The translations under genes were made by a program, and so were the position numbers. 41,683 nucleotides of DNA from Flavobacteriales bacterium (GTDB lineage Bacteria; Bacteroidota; Bacteroidia; Flavobacteriales; BACL11): NCBI GenBank assembly GCA_002696275.1, contig NZRO01000037.1, forward strand, positions 3,951-45,633. Direction: 5' to 3'. Positions 1-8,313 of the stretch are shown here, piece after piece. Every line of letters begins with the position of its first letter. Within the stretch, counting starts at the first letter, position 1. The notes beneath the pieces are model-generated. The model was not told the DNA's origin, searched no databases, and was given only the letters and a program-made list of their open reading frames with translations.

Positions 1-485
1 TTATAATACATACCAAGTTCTTTATATCTTGAAGCAGGGGTCATCTCTGGATTAGAAAAATATCGTTCCTCTGAAACATCCCAGGCATCTCTAAATTCGG
101 AGATATCTTCTTTAATATTATATCTTTTAACATGTTGATATCCCGAATACGCTCTCTCTACAGGATTTCGTAACATGATGATTATCTTAACATCATTTCC
201 CAAGTATTCTTTTATCTTAGGAATTACAATTTCAGGATACATCAAATACATTACTGATGACTCTCCTCTATATTTTAGATTTTCACCATCTAAAAATAAC
301 TTTTCATATGCTATTTTTTCAGATACGCCAACTGATATTCTTTCTGTACCAATCTCATTATTTATTAAAAAATGAGGTTCCTTTGGATCACACATAAATA
401 CATCATGGTGTTGATTTAAATAATTATGCAAAGATGTAGTACCACTTTTTGCTGCTCCTACTATTAATAAATTTGGTTTAGCCAT
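1..485 (-). CDS. Sulfotransferase family protein (C-terminus truncated by window start)
   Basis: Reverse translation from ATG at 485 gives MAKPNLLIVGAAKSGTTSLHNYLNQHHDVFMCDPKEPHFLIN...VKIIIMLRNPVERAYSGYQHV; it carries the PAPS 5'-phosphosulfate loop (GAAKSGTTSL) and 3'-phosphate motif (RNPVERAYSGY). Open at position 1. Confidence 0.88.
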   Translation of the reverse strand, partial: MAKPNLLIVGAAKSGTTSLHNYLNQHHDVFMCDPKEPHFLINNEIGTERISVGVSEKIAYEKLFLDGENLKYRGESSVMYLMYPEIVIPKIKEYLGNDVKIIIMLRNPVERAYSGYQHVKRYNIKEDISEFRDAWDVSEERYFSNPEMTPASRYKELGMYY

Positions 486-1393
486 TATTTTGTCCAATGA
501 GTTACATCTCTATTAATTATTTTAGATAATTTCTGAACATCCTCCTTAAAATCATTTTTTAATTTTTGTCGAGTATTCACATTCATTTCTACGACCTCCT
601 TTGTTGAAATGTTTACCATCTTCTTTCTAAAGGAATATCTAATTTTCTTTGGAATTAAAATTTTTAACAACGACTTAAACCAATTAGTCTTCATAAAAAT
701 ATATTTTATGTATTTATTCTTCCATCTTTTTCCTCCAACATTGTGTCTTGTTATAAAATCTATATTTTCATCTTTATTCAATTCTAAAAAATCAAATGTT
801 TTAATCATTTCTTGTTCGGTGTTATCTCTAAAATCTTCATATAATATAATATGAACATTTTTAAATGAATTTTTAAATGCTCTCACCATTCTAGAATACA
901 TACCCATATCTTTATACATTACCATTGGAGTCAGATGAGGATCTAAATCTAATCTATTATCTTCTATTTCCAAAGCTTTTTCAAAAGTATACTGCTCTTT
1001 AAATCCTCTAGATACATGATGAAATGCAGAATATGCTCTATCTACAGGATTTCTTAACATGATTATAATTTTAATGTCTTCTCCTAAATATTTCTTTATA
1101 TTTTTAATAGAATGATTGTAATAATACAAGTATAGAACAGTAGATTCACCAATTGCTTTTTCGTCTTTAACAGAATCAAATAAAGAAATATATTCTTCCC
1201 AATTCCAAACTCCATAATGCAATCTATGCTCTACCAAATCTTTAATGAAAAACCTAGGCTCCTTCACCTTAATTCCTTTAGTATTATAAGATGGCATAAA
1301 AACATCTTGATGTTGATTTAAATAATTATGTAAAGATGAGGTTCCACTTTTAGCGGCTCCCACAATTAAGAAGTTAGGAAGTTTTCTTTTCAT
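485..1393 (-). CDS. Sulfotransferase family protein
   Basis: 302 aa; GAAKSGTSSLHNYLNQHQDVFM and IIIMLRNPVDRAYSAFHH motifs; paralogous to the gene at 1-485; TAATG stop/start overlap with it. Confidence 0.9.
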   Translation of the reverse strand: MKRKLPNFLIVGAAKSGTSSLHNYLNQHQDVFMPSYNTKGIKVKEPRFFIKDLVEHRLHYGVWNWEEYISLFDSVKDEKAIGESTVLYLYYYNHSIKNIKKYLGEDIKIIIMLRNPVDRAYSAFHHVSRGFKEQYTFEKALEIEDNRLDLDPHLTPMVMYKDMGMYSRMVRAFKNSFKNVHIILYEDFRDNTEQEMIKTFDFLELNKDENIDFITRHNVGGKRWKNKYIKYIFMKTNWFKSLLKILIPKKIRYSFRKKMVNISTKEVVEMNVNTRQKLKNDFKEDVQKLSKIINRDVTHWTK

Positions 1394-2718
1394 CTGTTAA
1401 TAAATGGAATATAAAAGGTATAAAAACCAAACTTTTGTTTTACTACAAGAACCATACTAAAGTTCCAAACTATTATACTGGACATTGAAGCCATAGCCGC
1501 TCCATTTATACCATATTCTGGGATAAGGATTAAGTTTAAAACTACATTTAAAATTGCACCAAGTAAAAGAATTCTTGCATAAATATTTTGATTTCCCGTC
1601 ATTTGTAAAATGTTTCCCACAGAACCCGAAAAGGAACTTATTAATCTACCGCAAGATAAGAAGATAAATGCAGTTACACCAACTTTAAATTCTTCTCCAA
1701 ATAATCCCAAAAAAAACTCAGGAAAAATAAAGAAAATAATTACTAAAGGAATAGAAGACCAAAAAATCATTTTTGTAGATTGATGAACAACTTTTTTCAA
1801 TCCTAACATATCTTTTTTAGCATACATTTCAGCAAATTTAGGAGAAGCTATACTATTTACAGACATTAGTGCAACAGCTGCAAACATTGATAATTTAAAT
1901 GCAGTATGATATATTCCAACATACTCTGTAGTCGTCATAGATCCTAACATTAGTTTATCTGTCCATGCCATTATAAACTGAACAGATTGAGCAAACATTA
2001 ACGGAATAGATATCTTTAAAATCTGAGAATAATTTAAAATCTCTAGTTCAGCTTTTTCTGCTCCAAAAGATTTTTTATTTAAATGATATCTGAAAGAGAA
2101 AAATGATAAAAGCGAGACAACCAATAATGAAACTAAATATGCATAAATTGGAACCTCATCATCTTGAATAAACTGATATATAATTAGAACGGAAACAATT
2201 GTAAATAAAGATTGAGACATTCTATAGAAAAAGGAAAACTCTGCGATTTTCTTCAATCCTCTTAAACTCTGATAGTGTAACATGAAAAAAGACATCGGTA
2301 ACACAAAAAATGCATTTAACTTAATATATTCCACTTTTGCGTTAATTAGGTCTGCAATAGGTTGTGCAAGAATATACATAAAAAATGAGGAAAGTAAAGA
2401 AGAAATTATTAAAATAAATACTACTTTTCTTCTAAATTTTAAAATACTCTTCCATTTATTCTGAGATGTAAAAGAAGCTATAAACCTTATTGAAGTTGTA
2501 TCTAAACCGAGTTTGGACAACAGAGTAAAAAGTCTCAAAACAGTAATTGCTAGAATATATTCTCCTAATCCATCTGCTCCAAATAGATGCGCAATGATTA
2601 ATGTTAATAGGTAACCAGTAGCTAAGCCTCCAAATCTTAAAAAGAACGAAAATCCGCTTCCTCTTAATAGTTCAGAAAAATCTTTGTCTCTTAGAGCTAA
2701 TTTTAACTTTTCTTTCAT
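1390..2718 (-). CDS. Wzx-like oligosaccharide/polysaccharide flippase
   Basis: 442 aa, many hydrophobic segments typical of the polysaccharide_synt/MOP superfamily (GSGFSFFLRFGGLATGYLLTLIIAHLFGADGLGEYILAITVLRL); 4-bp overlap with the downstream sulfotransferase. Confidence 0.85.
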   Translation of the reverse strand: MKEKLKLALRDKDFSELLRGSGFSFFLRFGGLATGYLLTLIIAHLFGADGLGEYILAITVLRLFTLLSKLGLDTTSIRFIASFTSQNKWKSILKFRRKVVFILIISSLLSSFFMYILAQPIADLINAKVEYIKLNAFFVLPMSFFMLHYQSLRGLKKIAEFSFFYRMSQSLFTIVSVLIIYQFIQDDEVPIYAYLVSLLVVSLLSFFSFRYHLNKKSFGAEKAELEILNYSQILKISIPLMFAQSVQFIMAWTDKLMLGSMTTTEYVGIYHTAFKLSMFAAVALMSVNSIASPKFAEMYAKKDMLGLKKVVHQSTKMIFWSSIPLVIIFFIFPEFFLGLFGEEFKVGVTAFIFLSCGRLISSFSGSVGNILQMTGNQNIYARILLLGAILNVVLNLILIPEYGINGAAMASMSSIIVWNFSMVLVVKQKFGFYTFYIPFINR

Positions 2719-2722
2719 TAGC

Positions 2723-3517
2723 TTATTTTACCAAGAACCAAGGGTTTAGAAGATCTTCTTTATTATATTCTACGGGTTTTTCAGAATTAAATTGCAAAAC
2801 CTGAAATCCAGCCATTCTACAAATAGCGTCTCCAGCTGCAGTATCCCACTCCATAGTTGGAGCATACCTAGGATAAGAATCTGCTTTTCCTTCAGCAACC
2901 ATACATAATTTTAAAGACGAACCTACTGAAATTACCTCCACATCTCCGTACTCATGTTTTTTCTGATTAATAAATTCTTCTGTCTCTTTCGACATATGTG
3001 ATCTTGATCCCACAATTACATATGAATCTCTTTTTGAAAATATAGGTAATGAAATCGATTCTGATATTAAGTTTTCTACATTATCTATACATTTGCTACA
3101 TCCAGATTTTTTGTAAGAACCAATACCTTCAAGAGAAAAATATAGATCTTCTTTAACAGGGACATAAATAACACCCATAATCGGATTACCTTTATAAATT
3201 AAGGCAATATTTACCGTGAACTCACCATTCCTCTTTACAAACTCCTTAGTTCCATCTAATGGATCTACTAACCAAGAATATTCCCATTTTTTTCTTACTA
3301 AATAAGGTGTTTTAGCACCCTCTTCACTTAAAATTGGTAAATTTGTTTTTTTAAGAAAACTATCAATTACCGCATTACAATTTTTGTCCGCTAAAGTTAA
3401 AGGTGATTTATCAGCTTTATGCTCTACAGCAAACTCTGAATCATACACTTTCATTATAGCTTGCCCTCCTTTAAAAGAAGCGTTTATTGCTATTTTTAAT
3501 AACTCACTAAAATTCAA
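2723..3517 (-). CDS. cysQ: 3'(2'),5'-bisphosphate nucleotidase CysQ
   Basis: 264 aa inositol-monophosphatase fold motifs: PILSEEGA, WLVDPLDGTKEFVKRNGEFTVNIALI, MEWDTAAGDAI. Confidence 0.92.
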   Translation of the reverse strand: MNFSELLKIAINASFKGGQAIMKVYDSEFAVEHKADKSPLTLADKNCNAVIDSFLKKTNLPILSEEGAKTPYLVRKKWEYSWLVDPLDGTKEFVKRNGEFTVNIALIYKGNPIMGVIYVPVKEDLYFSLEGIGSYKKSGCSKCIDNVENLISESISLPIFSKRDSYVIVGSRSHMSKETEEFINQKKHEYGDVEVISVGSSLKLCMVAEGKADSYPRYAPTMEWDTAAGDAICRMAGFQVLQFNSEKPVEYNKEDLLNPWFLVK

Positions 3518-3535
3518 TCTTTTACTTTTTTATTT

Positions 3536-4243
3536 TTATTCCTTTTTAAAAATTTTTAATGCATTTGATGTCCCAACTCGAGTAGCTCCAGCTTCAATCA
3601 TTTGTATAAACTCAGAAAAATTCGACACTCCTCCTGATGCTTTTATTGGTAATTTTCCTGAAACAGAATTCATTAGTTTTACATCTTTGATAGTTGCTCC
3701 AAAACCTCCATAATATCCTGTTGAAGTTTTTACAAAAACTGACTCACAAAAATCTGGAAAATTTTCACTTACAATTTTTGAAATACGTTTCGTAATTCCA
3801 TTAATTTCTTCTTTTGAAAGAGCTCCCGTTTCAATAATCCACTTTACTGTTTTTTTATTTTCATATCCTATCCTGGTTCCTTCAAGTATATCCTTGTCAA
3901 ATTTATCGAAACGCTTTTGTTTGTATATATTATAATCTGAAACATAATCAATGTCGTCAACTCCTAATTCGATTACTTCTATTGCTTGAGTAATTTTTTC
4001 TTCGGTTGATGAATCTCCAAAAGGAAAATCTATAACAGTTCCAACTAAAACATTTGATTTAGATTTTTTAATCAACTCATTTGCTAAGCTAATATACATA
4101 GGACGAATCATAACTAACTTAAAATTATGCTTAATTGCCTCATTAACTAAATTCTCAACTATCATCTTATTTTGATCTTCAGATATTAGCGCTTGTTCCG
4201 CTGTTTTTAGATAAGTTGAATCTAAATAATCTTCAATTTTCAT
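3536..4243 (-). CDS. deoC: Deoxyribose-phosphate aldolase
   Basis: 235 aa; YLDSTYLKT N-terminus, VGTVIDFPFGDSSTEEK, active-site lysine region VFVKTSTGYYGGFGAT, IKASGGVSNF. Confidence 0.88.
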   Translation of the reverse strand: MKIEDYLDSTYLKTAEQALISEDQNKMIVENLVNEAIKHNFKLVMIRPMYISLANELIKKSKSNVLVGTVIDFPFGDSSTEEKITQAIEVIELGVDDIDYVSDYNIYKQKRFDKFDKDILEGTRIGYENKKTVKWIIETGALSKEEINGITKRISKIVSENFPDFCESVFVKTSTGYYGGFGATIKDVKLMNSVSGKLPIKASGGVSNFSEFIQMIEAGATRVGTSNALKIFKKE

Positions 4244-4259
4244 GTTCCAAAATTTCTCA

Positions 4260-4267
4260 CAAATCTA
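4260..4267 (-). promoter_or_regulatory. Bacteroidota -7 element (TAGATTTG) upstream of the deoC-cysQ-flippase-sulfotransferase operon
   Basis: Plus-strand caaatcta = minus TAGATTTG, matching TAnnTTTG, about 17 nt upstream of the deoC ATG. Confidence 0.5.
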
Positions 4268-4315
4268 ATAATTTTATACCATATTGATAACAATTTACTT
4301 TTCAGTTATTTTTAT

Positions 4316-4323
4316 TAAATTTG
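4316..4323 (+). promoter_or_regulatory. Bacteroidota -7 element (TAAATTTG) upstream of cysC
   Basis: taaatttg matches TAnnTTTG; 12 nt upstream of the cysC ATG at 4336. Confidence 0.45.
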
Positions 4324-4335
4324 ACAACTTAATTT

Positions 4336-4944
4336 ATGAAAGAGGAAAAAGAAAATATATTCACGATTTTTGATGATATTCTTCAAAGAGAAGATAAAGA
4401 ATCTTTACTACAACAAAGATCAATAGTGATTTGGATGACAGGACTTTCTGGATCTGGAAAAACAACTGTTGCTAAAGGAGTAGAAAGATATCTACATAAT
4501 ATTGGAATATTAAATCAGATTCTTGATGGGGATAACATTCGAGTGGGAATAAGCAACAATCTCACTTTTTCTTATAAAGATAGAGAAGAAAATATCAGAA
4601 GAATTGCTGAAGTAAGTAAGTTATTTTTGAACTGCGGTATTGTAACTTTAAATTGTTTTGTAAGTCCAACAATTGAGATAAGAAACATTGCTAAAGATAT
4701 TATTGGAGAGGAAAATTTTATTGAGGTCTATATTAATGCATCATTAGAAAGTTGTGAAGAAAGAGATATAAAAGGTCTTTACAAGAAAGCAAGAACAGGA
4801 GAAATTAAAGATTTTACTGGAATTAGCGCACCATTTGAAGCTCCAGAAAATCCTGATATAGTAATAAACACAAATAAACTTTCGATTGATGAATCGATAC
4901 AGAAAGTTTTAGACTATATTTTACCGATAATTAAAAATAAGTAA
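4336..4944 (+). CDS. cysC: Adenylyl-sulfate (APS) kinase
   Basis: 202 aa; P-loop GLSGSGKTTVAKG, LDGDNIRVGISNNLTFSYKDREENIRRIAEV, CFVSPTIEIR, DFTGISAPFEAPENPDI. Confidence 0.92.
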   Translation: MKEEKENIFTIFDDILQREDKESLLQQRSIVIWMTGLSGSGKTTVAKGVERYLHNIGILNQILDGDNIRVGISNNLTFSYKDREENIRRIAEVSKLFLNCGIVTLNCFVSPTIEIRNIAKDIIGEENFIEVYINASLESCEERDIKGLYKKARTGEIKDFTGISAPFEAPENPDIVINTNKLSIDESIQKVLDYILPIIKNK

Positions 4945-4946
4945 AA

Positions 4947-5852
4947 ATGAGTTCATATAATTTAACACACTTAAAGGAATTAGAATCTGAGGCTATTTTT
5001 ATATTAAGAGAAGTAGCTGCTCAATTTGAAAAGCCTGTAATGCTTTTCTCTGGAGGTAAAGATTCTATTATTATGTTTCATTTAGCAAGAAAAGCATTTT
5101 ACCCAGGAAAAATTCCTTTTCCACTAATGCATGTAGACACTGGTCATAATTTCCCTGAAACTCTTAAATTTAGGGATAGATTAATGGAAGAAACTGGGGA
5201 AAATCTTATTGTAAAATATGTACAAGATTCTATAGACAGAGGAACTGCCGTGGAAGAAATAGGTCTGAATCCATCTAGAAATGGACTTCAAACCGTTACT
5301 CTCTTAGAGGGATTAGAAGAAGGAAAATATGATTGTGCAATGGGTGGAGCTAGAAGGGATGAAGAAAAAGCAAGAGCCAAAGAAAGATTCTTTTCTCATA
5401 GAGACGAGTTTGGTCAATGGGATCCGAAAAACCAAAGACCCGAATTATGGAATCTATTTAATGGGAGGAAGAGAATCGGGGAACATTTTAGGGTATTCCC
5501 TATCTCAAATTGGACCGAAATGGACGTATGGCAATATATATTACATGAAAGCATTGAATTACCTTCCCTGTATTTTTCTCATAAAAGAGAGGTTGTTAAT
5601 CGTGATGGTGTACTTCTTGGAAAATGTGATTATATCACTCTAAAAGATGGAGAAAAATGGGAGGAGAAAACAGTAAGATGTAGAACTATTGGAGATATGA
5701 CGTGTACAGGTGTTTCTGAATCAACAGCTAAAACCCTAGAAGATATTATTGAAGAAGTTGCATCTACAAGAATAACAGAAAGAGGAGGTAGAGCTGATGA
5801 TAAAAGATCCGAGGCTGCTATGGAAGACAGGAAAAAAGAAGGGTATTTTTAA
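4947..5852 (+). CDS. cysD: Sulfate adenylyltransferase subunit 2
   Basis: 301 aa; PP-loop FSGGKDSIIM, MHVDTGHNFPET, CAMGGARRDEEKARAKERFFSHRDEFGQWDPKNQRPELWN, TERGGRADDKRSEAAMEDRKKEGYF C-terminus. Confidence 0.95.
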   Translation: MSSYNLTHLKELESEAIFILREVAAQFEKPVMLFSGGKDSIIMFHLARKAFYPGKIPFPLMHVDTGHNFPETLKFRDRLMEETGENLIVKYVQDSIDRGTAVEEIGLNPSRNGLQTVTLLEGLEEGKYDCAMGGARRDEEKARAKERFFSHRDEFGQWDPKNQRPELWNLFNGRKRIGEHFRVFPISNWTEMDVWQYILHESIELPSLYFSHKREVVNRDGVLLGKCDYITLKDGEKWEEKTVRCRTIGDMTCTGVSESTAKTLEDIIEEVASTRITERGGRADDKRSEAAMEDRKKEGYF

Positions 5853-5863
5853 AAATAAAGAAA

Positions 5864-7132
5864 ATGATCGAAACGAAAGGATATTTAGATATGGAGTTAT
5901 TACGCTTCACAACTGCAGGAAGTGTAGACGATGGAAAAAGTACATTGATCGGTAGATTACTGTATGATAGTAAAGCCATCTTTGAAGATCAGATGGACAT
6001 TTTAGAAGAGACAAGTAAACAAAGAGGAGAAGAAGGAATAAATCTTGCACTTTTAACTGATGGATTAAGATCAGAACGAGAACAAGGAATTACTATTGAT
6101 GTTGCTTATAGATATTTTGCAACGCCTAAAAGAAAATTTATTATTGCGGATACTCCTGGACATATACAGTATACAAGAAATATGGTTACTGGGGCCTCTA
6201 CTGCAAATCTAGCTATTTTACTTGTAGACGCAAGAATCGGGGTAATAGAACAAACTAAAAGACATGCTTTTATTGCTTCTTTACTACAAATTCCTCACAT
6301 TGCAGTTTGTATCAATAAAATGGATTTAGTAAATTATGATAAAGAAGCTTATGAGAAAATTAAATCAGATTTTCAAAGATTCTCTGCTAAGTTAGAGATT
6401 AAAGATGTTCACTTTATACCAATATCTGCACTTCATGGGGATAATGTTGTAGATAGATCCAGTAGAATGGATTGGTACGAAGGATCTACATTAATGCATT
6501 TATTAGAAAACATTCATATTGGATCAGATCATAATCATGTAGACTGCAGATTTCCTGTACAATTTGTTATCCGCCCTCAGTCAAAAGAATATCCTGATTA
6601 TAGAGGATACTCTGGTAGAGTTGAAGGAGGAGTATTTAAAGAGGGAGATGAAATTACTGTTTTACCTTCAGGATTTACTTCAAAAATCAAATCAATTGAC
6701 ACATTTGATGGCCCTATTAAAGAAGCTTTTTCTCCAATGTCAATTTGTATGACATTAGAAGATGATATCGATATTAGCAGAGGAGATATGTTAGTTAGAG
6801 AAAATAATCAACCAAATGCAGAACAAGATATTGATGTGATGATTTGTTGGATGAACGAAAGAAAAATGATTCTTAGAGGAAAATATACTATCAGACATAC
6901 TACTCAAACCGCTAGATGTATTGTTAAAGATGTAAAATACAAAATGGATATTAATACTTTACATAGAGATGAAGAAGATAAAGAAATTGGACTAAATGAT
7001 ATTGGGAGAATATCAATCAGAACAACTAAACCTCTTTTCTTTGACAGTTACAGAAGAAACAGAAATACTGGAAGTATCATTCTTATAGATGAAGCAACAA
7101 ATGAAACAGTTGCAGCTGGTATGATTATATAA
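5864..7132 (+). CDS. cysN: Sulfate adenylyltransferase subunit 1 (GTPase)
   Basis: 422 aa; GTPase motifs TAGSVDDGKSTLIGRLLYDSK, ADTPGHIQYTRNM, CINKMDLV; GITIDVAYRYF; no fused CysC domain. Confidence 0.95.
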   Translation: MIETKGYLDMELLRFTTAGSVDDGKSTLIGRLLYDSKAIFEDQMDILEETSKQRGEEGINLALLTDGLRSEREQGITIDVAYRYFATPKRKFIIADTPGHIQYTRNMVTGASTANLAILLVDARIGVIEQTKRHAFIASLLQIPHIAVCINKMDLVNYDKEAYEKIKSDFQRFSAKLEIKDVHFIPISALHGDNVVDRSSRMDWYEGSTLMHLLENIHIGSDHNHVDCRFPVQFVIRPQSKEYPDYRGYSGRVEGGVFKEGDEITVLPSGFTSKIKSIDTFDGPIKEAFSPMSICMTLEDDIDISRGDMLVRENNQPNAEQDIDVMICWMNERKMILRGKYTIRHTTQTARCIVKDVKYKMDINTLHRDEEDKEIGLNDIGRISIRTTKPLFFDSYRRNRNTGSIILIDEATNETVAAGMII

Positions 7133-7149
7133 AACTTATTAACTCTCAA

Positions 7150-7176
7150 AAAAACATTTGAAAATCAAGTGTTTTT
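7150..7176. terminator. Bidirectional Rho-independent terminator between convergent cysN and tonB
   Basis: aaaaacatttg-aaaat-caagtgttttt, 11-bp stem with one G:U, located between convergent CDSs. Confidence 0.7.
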
Positions 7177-7196
7177 AAAAAAACTAAATTTTTAGT

Positions 7197-7886
7197 TTAT
7201 CCTAAAGTACATTTAATAGGTACCGTATATTTTACAGGAACTGGTTTTCCTATTTGTTTGCCTGGAGCAAAAATTGGAAAGTCTTCCACAACATCGATAC
7301 ATGCTTTATCAACATGCTTGTCTAGTCCTCTTAATATTTTGACTCTTCCTACTTTACCATCCTTTTCTACAACAAATTCTAAAATTACTCTTCCCTCTAC
7401 TCCATTTGCCTTAGCTATCTCAGGATATCTAAAATTTCTTGCGATATACTTCATGATTTCAGTTTGAGTACAAACTTCATCTGTACAATCACCCCACATT
7501 GGCATCTGCTCTACAGAAATAAATGGCTCCGAAAACTCCTCTTCTTCCATTTCCATCATTTCATCCTGATCAGTTTCCGCGTCCTCAACATCTAATTCAA
7601 TATCTAACTCCTCATCATCTTCTTTAATCTCAATTTCCTCCGGAGCTTCTGGTGGTTTTTCCTCTGGTGGAGGTGGTGGTTTTACTTCTTCAGGTCGTGT
7701 AATTTCAATATCCTCTTCATCTAATGCGTCCATCTCTAAGTCTCCAAAACCATCTATGGTTAAGCCATCATATGACTTGTATTCATACGCTCCTATTACT
7801 AAAAGTAAAGAGATAATTAAGCCAATTTGTAAGAAAATACCTTTTTTCTTTTCTAAATCAACTTTAGGGTTCTTCTTTAATTTCAT
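7197..7886 (-). CDS. tonB: Energy transducer TonB
   Basis: 229 aa; N-terminal TM segment, PPPPPEEKPPEAPEE proline-rich stretch, C-terminal TonB domain (RYPEIAKANGVEGRVILEFVVEKDGKVGRVKILRGLDKHVDKACIDVVEDFPIFAPGKQIGKPVPVKYTVPIKC). Confidence 0.9.
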   Translation of the reverse strand: MKLKKNPKVDLEKKKGIFLQIGLIISLLLVIGAYEYKSYDGLTIDGFGDLEMDALDEEDIEITRPEEVKPPPPPEEKPPEAPEEIEIKEDDEELDIELDVEDAETDQDEMMEMEEEEFSEPFISVEQMPMWGDCTDEVCTQTEIMKYIARNFRYPEIAKANGVEGRVILEFVVEKDGKVGRVKILRGLDKHVDKACIDVVEDFPIFAPGKQIGKPVPVKYTVPIKCTLG

Positions 7887-7890
7887 AGTC

Positions 7891-8268
7891 TTAAGATATT
7901 AAGTTTTTATATTCTTCTGCAGAAAGTAAACTGTTTAAGTCTGTATCATCAGATATAGTAGATTTAATAATCCAACCTTCATTATAAGGTGATGTGTTGA
8001 TTAACTCAGGGGAATCTTCAAGTTCCATATTAAATTCTATAACTTCACCACTAATGGGCATAAACAAATCAGAAACAGTTTTAACAGCCTCTATAGTTCC
8101 AAAAACTTCTTCTGATTCTAATTCCTCACCTTCAGTGTCTACCTCTACAAATACGATATCTCCAAGTTCACTTTGAGCAAAAGATGTAATGCCAATTATT
8201 GCGACATCACCATCAATCTTTACCCATTCATGATCTTTTGTATATTTTAAATTTTCTGGAATATTCAT
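7891..8268 (-). CDS. gcvH: Glycine cleavage system H protein
   Basis: 125 aa; KYTKDHEWVKIDGDVAIIGITSFAQSELGDIVFVEV and lipoyl-lysine region GTIEAVKTVSDLFMPISGEVIEFN. Confidence 0.95.
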   Translation of the reverse strand: MNIPENLKYTKDHEWVKIDGDVAIIGITSFAQSELGDIVFVEVDTEGEELESEEVFGTIEAVKTVSDLFMPISGEVIEFNMELEDSPELINTSPYNEGWIIKSTISDDTDLNSLLSAEEYKNLIS

Positions 8269-8313
8269 ATTTAAATTTTTTACAAAAATACACTTTTACA
8301 TCAGTTATCAAAA

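Noticed and set aside
3384-3713. 109-aa plus-strand ORF spanning cysQ start and deoC end
   Set aside because: Antisense to two real genes, no recognisable motif.
5329-5643. 104-aa ORF in an alternate frame inside cysD
   Set aside because: Same-strand out-of-frame ORF inside a conserved gene; coding signal belongs to CysD.
4336-7132. cysC-cysD-cysN as ordinary assimilatory sulfate reduction
   Set aside because: No PAPS reductase or sulfite reductase in the window and close linkage to sulfotransferases and CysQ; sulfation is the better reading, though genome context is needed.
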